Positions 59,404 to 64,000 of a DNA stretch of 64,000 nucleotides are shown piece after piece. The first letter of the stretch is position 1. Every line of letters begins with the position of its first letter. The stretch lies in contig JAHEDK010000001.1 in NCBI GenBank assembly GCA_024641245.1, positions 62,001 through 126,000 on the forward strand. The letters are read 5' to 3'. The DNA is from Actinomycetes bacterium (lineage in GTDB: Bacteria; Actinomycetota; Acidimicrobiia; Spongiisociales; JAHEDJ01). The position numbers and the translations under genes are program-made. The notes under the pieces are model-generated. The model searched no databases, had not been told where the DNA came from, and saw only the letters and a program-made list of their open reading frames with translations.

Positions 59404-60776
59404 TGAGCCAGGAACTCTCAGCTCTCATCTATCTCGTTGCTGCTGCGCTGTTCATCTTCGGCCTCAAGCGGCTGTCGTCACCGGCCACCGCCCGCTCCGG
59501 AAATCAGCTGGCTGCCGCCGGCATGGCGATCGCGATCATCGTGACCTTGACCAACAGCGGCATCAGCGCCTGGACGATCATCGCCGGCATCATCGTCGGC
59601 AGCGGCGTCGGCGCTTACCTGGCCAGGACGGTCGAGATGACCGGAATGCCCGAGCTGGTCGCGGCCTTCAACGGCTTCGGCGGCGGCGCCTCCGTCATGG
59701 TTGCCTCGGCCGAGTACCTACAGAATCCGGACCCTGCGGTACAGACCATCGTGACGATTGCCCTATCTGTGGTGATCGGTGCAATCACGTTCTCCGGCAG
59801 CTTCATGGCATGGGGAAAACTGAACGGCAAGCTACCCGGGCAACCCTTCGGCTACCCGGCCCAGAAGCTGATCGATCCACTCATCGTGGCGACGATTGTC
59901 TTCCTGGGCGTGATGCTGGTTCTCGATGTCGGAGGATCTTTCGTCTTGTGGACGTTGTTGGTACTGGGCCTCGTGCTCGGTGTCACTCGCGTCATCCCGA
60001 TCGGCGGGGCCGACATGCCGGTCGTCATCTCGCTTCTCAATGCGTTCTCGGGTGTGGCAGCGTCGATGGCCGGGTTCGTCATCAATGAGAACGCCCTGAT
60101 CATCTCGGGCGCCCTTGTTGGAGCCTCCGGCCTGATCCTCACCAACATCATGGTGAAGGCGATGAATCGCTCCATCGCCAATGTTCTGTTCGCCGCCTTC
60201 GGCGGTGCCGACTCGACCGGGCAGGGCGGAACGACCAGCGACAAGCCTGTCAAGGCGGCCTCTGCTGAGGATGTTGCTATCACGATGGGGTATGCCCGGT
60301 CTGTGATCGTGGTTCCTGGCTACGGTCTGGCGGTGGCGCAAGCGCAGCATGTCCTGCGTGAGCTGGCCGATCTTCTCGAAGCGAAGGGCGTCGACGTCCG
60401 GTACGCGATTCATCCGGTGGCGGGGCGCATGCCGGGTCATATGAATGTGCTGCTGGCCGAAGCAGATGTGTCATACGACAAGCTGTTCGCCCTCGAGGAC
60501 ATCAACGGGGACTTCCCCCGAACGGACGTTGCCCTCATCGTCGGAGCAAACGACGTGGTCAACCCGGCCGCTCGAGACGATGAGACGTCGCCGATCTTCG
60601 GAATGCCGATCCTCGACGTCGACTTCGCCACCACCTCAGTTGTGATCAAGCGGAGTCTGTCACCCGGTTTCGCCGGAATCGACAACCCCCTGTTCTACAA
60701 CGAGAACAACCTGATGCTCTTCGGCGACGCCAAGGCCGCCATGCAAGAGCTCGTGAAGGCAGTCGCCGAGCTCTAG
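59403..60776 (+). CDS. pntB: NAD(P) transhydrogenase subunit beta
   Basis: GGADMPVVISLLNAFSGVAASMAGFVI; VPGYGLAVAQAQHVLRELADLLEAKGVDVRYAIHPVAGRMPGHMNVLLAEADV. Confidence 0.96.
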   Translation: MSQELSALIYLVAAALFIFGLKRLSSPATARSGNQLAAAGMAIAIIVTLTNSGISAWTIIAGIIVGSGVGAYLARTVEMTGMPELVAAFNGFGGGASVMVASAEYLQNPDPAVQTIVTIALSVVIGAITFSGSFMAWGKLNGKLPGQPFGYPAQKLIDPLIVATIVFLGVMLVLDVGGSFVLWTLLVLGLVLGVTRVIPIGGADMPVVISLLNAFSGVAASMAGFVINENALIISGALVGASGLILTNIMVKAMNRSIANVLFAAFGGADSTGQGGTTSDKPVKAASAEDVAITMGYARSVIVVPGYGLAVAQAQHVLRELADLLEAKGVDVRYAIHPVAGRMPGHMNVLLAEADVSYDKLFALEDINGDFPRTDVALIVGANDVVNPAARDDETSPIFGMPILDVDFATTSVVIKRSLSPGFAGIDNPLFYNENNLMLFGDAKAAMQELVKAVAEL

Positions 60777-60805
60777 GCAGCCGGTTGCGAGCCGCGAGGT
60801 CATTG

Positions 60806-60837
60806 AAAGGGGCGAGCCCGATGGGGCTCGCCTCTTT
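60806..60837. terminator. Bidirectional intrinsic terminator
   Basis: AAAGGGGCGAGCCC-GATG-GGGCTCGCCTCTTT between convergent pntB and methyltransferase. Confidence 0.75.
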
Positions 60838-60861
60838 GTATCGATCGATCTGAGGGAAGAT

Positions 60862-61671
60862 TCAACGGGTTGCGCCAACGGAGAACATCAACGGGATGCG
60901 CGGAATACCGGCCGGCAGTCGCCACCACCCATCACCGTCTTGCTCCATGTGCGGCATGGCTTGCCAGGCGATCTGATCGTATTCGCGAAAACCCGTGATC
61001 GTCAGGCCTGCGAACATGAGCGCACCGAGGACATCTTCGATCGGGTGCAGGCGCTCGAGAGTGTTGGTCGCTGGTCCATCCGGATCCGCATACGAACCGG
61101 TCTCCTCAAAGGCGAGCGCCTCCCGTGAGAAGTAGTCGTAGCGGAGGCGCATCTCGCCGTCGGTGCGCTCATCGTCGAAGATCCAGAGAACGGGGTGGCC
61201 GTCGATGAGGACGAACCTGCCGCCCGGCTTCAGGTGATTGGCGATCGTTTGACCCCAGGATCGAAGCTCCGGCAGCCAGCCGAGTACACCGTGGGAGCTG
61301 AAGACAACGTCGAACTGCTCATTGAGGTCGAGGCCGAGCACATCGCCAACCTTGAACCTCGTGTCGAGGTTGAGACTTGCAGCCAGAGACTTGGCGGCCT
61401 CGATGGCGACCTCCGAGAAGTCGACGCCGGTGGCGACTGCTCCCCGGCGGGTCCAAGACATCGTGTCCATCCCGAAGTGACATTGGAGATGCAACAGGGT
61501 GCGACCGGAGACGTCACCCACCAACTCCGCTTCCACCGGATCGATCGTGTCCCGGCCTTGTTTGAAGGACTCAACGTCGTAGAATTCCGAGGCGACGTGA
61601 CCGGGCGTGACAGCGTCCCAATGCTTGCGGTTGGTTGCGATGAAGTCGGTCATGAGTTGATTTGCCAGCAT
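60862..61671 (-). CDS. SAM-dependent methyltransferase
   Basis: RTLLHLQCHFGMDTMSWTRRGAVATGVDFSEVAIEAAKSLA; FVLIDGHPVLWIFDDE. Confidence 0.87.
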   Translation of the reverse strand: MLANQLMTDFIATNRKHWDAVTPGHVASEFYDVESFKQGRDTIDPVEAELVGDVSGRTLLHLQCHFGMDTMSWTRRGAVATGVDFSEVAIEAAKSLAASLNLDTRFKVGDVLGLDLNEQFDVVFSSHGVLGWLPELRSWGQTIANHLKPGGRFVLIDGHPVLWIFDDERTDGEMRLRYDYFSREALAFEETGSYADPDGPATNTLERLHPIEDVLGALMFAGLTITGFREYDQIAWQAMPHMEQDGDGWWRLPAGIPRIPLMFSVGATR

Positions 61672-61713
61672 ACCGGCGGCCGGTTCAACAGGTCGCCCGC
61701 TCCATAACCAGTC

Positions 61714-61761
61714 TTCTCGGCAATGCAACGCACGGTTTCGCGTACACAGCATTGCTGAGAA
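61714..61761. repeat. Palindromic element copy B1
   Basis: Arms TTCTCGGCAATGC (61714-61726) / GCATTGCTGAGAA (61749-61761), 22-nt spacer. Confidence 0.85.
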
Positions 61762-61774
61762 TCCTTCCGAATTG

Positions 61775-61822
61775 TTCTCGGCAATGCAGTGGTCGGTATT
61801 TCGTGCATAGCATTGCCGAGAA
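61775..61822. repeat. Palindromic element copy B2
   Basis: Arms TTCTCGGCAATGC (61775-61787) / GCATTGCCGAGAA (61810-61822), 22-nt spacer, perfect arms. Confidence 0.85.
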
Positions 61823-61835
61823 ACAGGGGTACACA

Positions 61836-62441
61836 ATGGAATTCAGCGAGGTTCTCAAGAAGCGCCGAATGGTGCGCAACTACACGGATGAACCGGTCGA
61901 AACCGACGCCATCGAGCGCATCGTCCGGGCCGGTCGCCGCGCACCGAGTGCCGGGTTCACCCAGGGCCAGTCGTTCGTAGTCGTCACCGATCCTGCCATC
62001 CGGGCCCAGATCGCCAAGCTCGCCGACGAACCCAACTACGTCGAGGCCGGATTCGACCCTTGGATTTCGCGGGCGCCGGTCCACCTGATCGTGTGCGTCA
62101 ATGAGCAGGACTACCACCGGCGGTACCGGGAGGACGACAAGGCGCCGGACGGAGACATGGTGTGGCCGGTCCCCTACTGGTGGGTCGATGCCGGTGCGTC
62201 GATGATGCTCGTGCTACTGGCAGCTGTCGAAGAAGGCCTGGCGGCCGGGTTCCTCGGCGTGCACTCGATTCCGGACCTCAAAGAACTCCTGGCCATTCCG
62301 GCTGAGGTTGAGCCGATCGGCGTGATAACCATCGGCCATCCTGCCCCGGACCGGAGATCGAGTTCCCTCAACCGCGGCTGGAGGCGCGACACCGAGATCA
62401 AACACTGGCAGCGCTGGAACTCACCCGGCGAAGGCGAGTAG
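61836..62441 (+). CDS. Nitroreductase family protein
   Basis: MEFSEVLKKRRMVRNYTDEPVETDAIERIVRAGRRAPSAGFTQGQSFVVV. Confidence 0.9.
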   Translation: MEFSEVLKKRRMVRNYTDEPVETDAIERIVRAGRRAPSAGFTQGQSFVVVTDPAIRAQIAKLADEPNYVEAGFDPWISRAPVHLIVCVNEQDYHRRYREDDKAPDGDMVWPVPYWWVDAGASMMLVLLAAVEEGLAAGFLGVHSIPDLKELLAIPAEVEPIGVITIGHPAPDRRSSSLNRGWRRDTEIKHWQRWNSPGEGE

Positions 62442-63230
62442 AACCAGGCCGGCCGCGATCATAGCCGCAGCGCGCAAGCGCCGGGCGCCAAGAGGTTCCT
62501 TGAGGATCAACCAGCCCCCGAGCGCTCCGAACACGACAGACGTTTCTCGAACGGCGGCCACCAGCCCGAGCGAGGCAGACCGCGCCGCGATCAGGACGAG
62601 TCCGTAGGCGCCCGCCGAAGCGATACCGGCAAACACATACCGCCATCGCTCTCTTCGCACTGCAGTTCCGAGTCGCGCCCACCCATGCGACCAGACGACG
62701 ATCGGCGTGAACAAGAGCGCACCTGTCACAAACACCGTGATCGTGTATGCGAAGCTCTCCCCAAGCGACCTAACGGCGGCGCCGTCGATACTGGTGTAGG
62801 TGGCGATGAACGCTGCGGTGAGCAAAGCCCACCAGGACCCCCGCTCGCCTCTTCTCAATCCGACGATGAGCACACCCGTCGTAAGGAGCAAGATGGCCCC
62901 CAGGCCGGCCACGCCTGGTCGGTCATCGAGGAACGCAAAGGCGACCGCCGTGATGAATAGGGGCGCCGCCCCCCGGGCGATGGGGTAGACGACCGATAGG
63001 TCCGATCGCTCGTACGCCGTTACCAACGACAAGCTGTAGGCGACATGGATGAACCCGGAAACAACGAAATAGGGCCACGCACTCCACGGAATTCCAACTG
63101 TCAGCAGAAACGGCAAGAACACCAGTGCGCCGAAGAACACCTGCGCCCAGCCGGCCACCAGGCGATCGTTGCTCGCCTTGACCAGCAGATTCCAAGAGGC
63201 ATGCAACAACGCGGCGGCTAGCACCAGCAC
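62421..63230 (-). CDS. EamA/DMT-family transporter
   Basis: Ten-helix pattern; LSLVTAYERSDLSVVYPIARGAAPLFITAVAFAFLDDRP. Confidence 0.85.
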   Translation of the reverse strand: MLVLAAALLHASWNLLVKASNDRLVAGWAQVFFGALVFLPFLLTVGIPWSAWPYFVVSGFIHVAYSLSLVTAYERSDLSVVYPIARGAAPLFITAVAFAFLDDRPGVAGLGAILLLTTGVLIVGLRRGERGSWWALLTAAFIATYTSIDGAAVRSLGESFAYTITVFVTGALLFTPIVVWSHGWARLGTAVRRERWRYVFAGIASAGAYGLVLIAARSASLGLVAAVRETSVVFGALGGWLILKEPLGARRLRAAAMIAAGLVLLAFAG

Positions 63231-63374
63231 GAACGCGGTCCAGGCGATGATGGCTCCTTTCCCGGCGGATTGTACGGGCAGCGTCCGCGCCTGACCCTTC
63301 CGCTCACGACGAAAGCCTGCCTACTGCACGAATCTCGCTGGAGCTAGCCTGGACCGTAGTCAGAGAGGAGAGGG

Positions 63375-64000
63375 ATGAGTTCCGAGCAGATCGCGTCAGT
63401 GCGCCTGGCCGTCACGACTTCACTAATCGAAGGCGATGCAGGAAGCGCGTTCCATCTCATTCAGAGTCTCCTCGAACAGGGCATCCCTTTCGATGTGGTC
63501 CTCTTCGACGTCGTCGCCGTCGCCTTTTCCGACTTCGGCAGAAGGTGGCAAGAGGGCGACTATCGGATCGGCGACGAGCACGCCGCAACCGGTACGGTCG
63601 AGAGTCTGCTGGCCCTGCTGGCCGGATCGTTTGACCTGCCGGATGGAGGCGAACCAGTAGTCCTCGCCGCCGCGCAAGGCGACCACCACTCGCTGCCGGT
63701 CAGACTCGCTTCTGCTCATCTGCTATCCCTCGGGTACCGGGTGCGCTATCTGGGATCGAACATGGAAGCCTCCGATCTGGGCGCGTATCTGCTTGAGGAT
63801 CCACCGAAGGCTCTGATCCTCTCCTGCGCGATACCGACACTGCTCCCCGGCGCGAAAGAAAGCATTCGGGCGGCTCATCGCGCTCGTGTACCGGTATTGA
63901 GTGGCGGCTCCGGGTTTGGGCCGAACGGAATTTGGGCCTACGCCGTCGGCGCCGACGCCTGGGTCGCTTCGCCACGCGAGATCGATGGAGTCCTGAGATC
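63375..64000 (+). CDS. Cobalamin (B12)-binding domain protein with CarH-like W-x9-EH motif (partial, cut by window end)
   Basis: Manual translation MSSEQIASVRLAVTTSLIEGDAGSAFHLIQSLLEQ...FGRRWQEGDYRIGDEHAATG...AAQGDHHSLPVRLASAHLLSLGYRVRYLGSNM...VPVLSGGSGFG; not in the ORF track because it lacks a stop in the window. Confidence 0.8.
   Translation, partial: MSSEQIASVRLAVTTSLIEGDAGSAFHLIQSLLEQGIPFDVVLFDVVAVAFSDFGRRWQEGDYRIGDEHAATGTVESLLALLAGSFDLPDGGEPVVLAAAQGDHHSLPVRLASAHLLSLGYRVRYLGSNMEASDLGAYLLEDPPKALILSCAIPTLLPGAKESIRAAHRARVPVLSGGSGFGPNGIWAYAVGADAWVASPREIDGVLR

Noticed and set aside
1-64000. CRISPR arrays, rRNA, tRNA, IS elements or prophage
   Set aside because: None recognised by eye; a tRNAscan-SE/Infernal/ISEScan run would be needed to exclude small or degenerate cases.

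Overview
The window is about 64 kb of high-GC chromosomal DNA. Gene content suggests an actinobacterium, possibly Acidimicrobiia-like (inference only). It is mostly dense housekeeping genes: Pol IV; a fabD-fabH-fabG-acpP-fabF type II FAS cluster; glycogen phosphorylase; an AlaC-like aminotransferase; lactate dehydrogenase; an ArsA-like ATPase; ilvD; queG; an ilvB-ilvN-ilvC-leuA-leuB operon; a P-type ATPase; a tricorn-like protease; an Opu-type ABC transporter; and pntAA-pntAB-pntB. I saw no rRNA, tRNA, CRISPR array, prophage or IS element. The observations most worth follow-up are: (1) four copies of an intergenic palindromic element of about 48-51 bp in two sub-types, scattered over 57 kb, with a shared non-complementary position in one sub-type; (2) a near-leaderless ilvB attenuator whose leader peptide is MFATEILVLQ, with a promoter, a hairpin overlapping the stop codon and an intrinsic terminator; (3) a possible second leader peptide and strong hairpin between ilvC and leuA; (4) a stand-alone cobalamin-binding protein at the right edge carrying the W-x9-EH motif of CarH-type B12 photoreceptors; (5) a renalase-like FAD oxidoreductase remnant cut off next to a DUF222/HNH (13E12-type) gene; (6) an orphan ATP-grasp-like protein on the same strand as a HAD phosphatase and an Opu-type transporter. 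The long antisense ORFs in the track are treated as high-GC artefacts.
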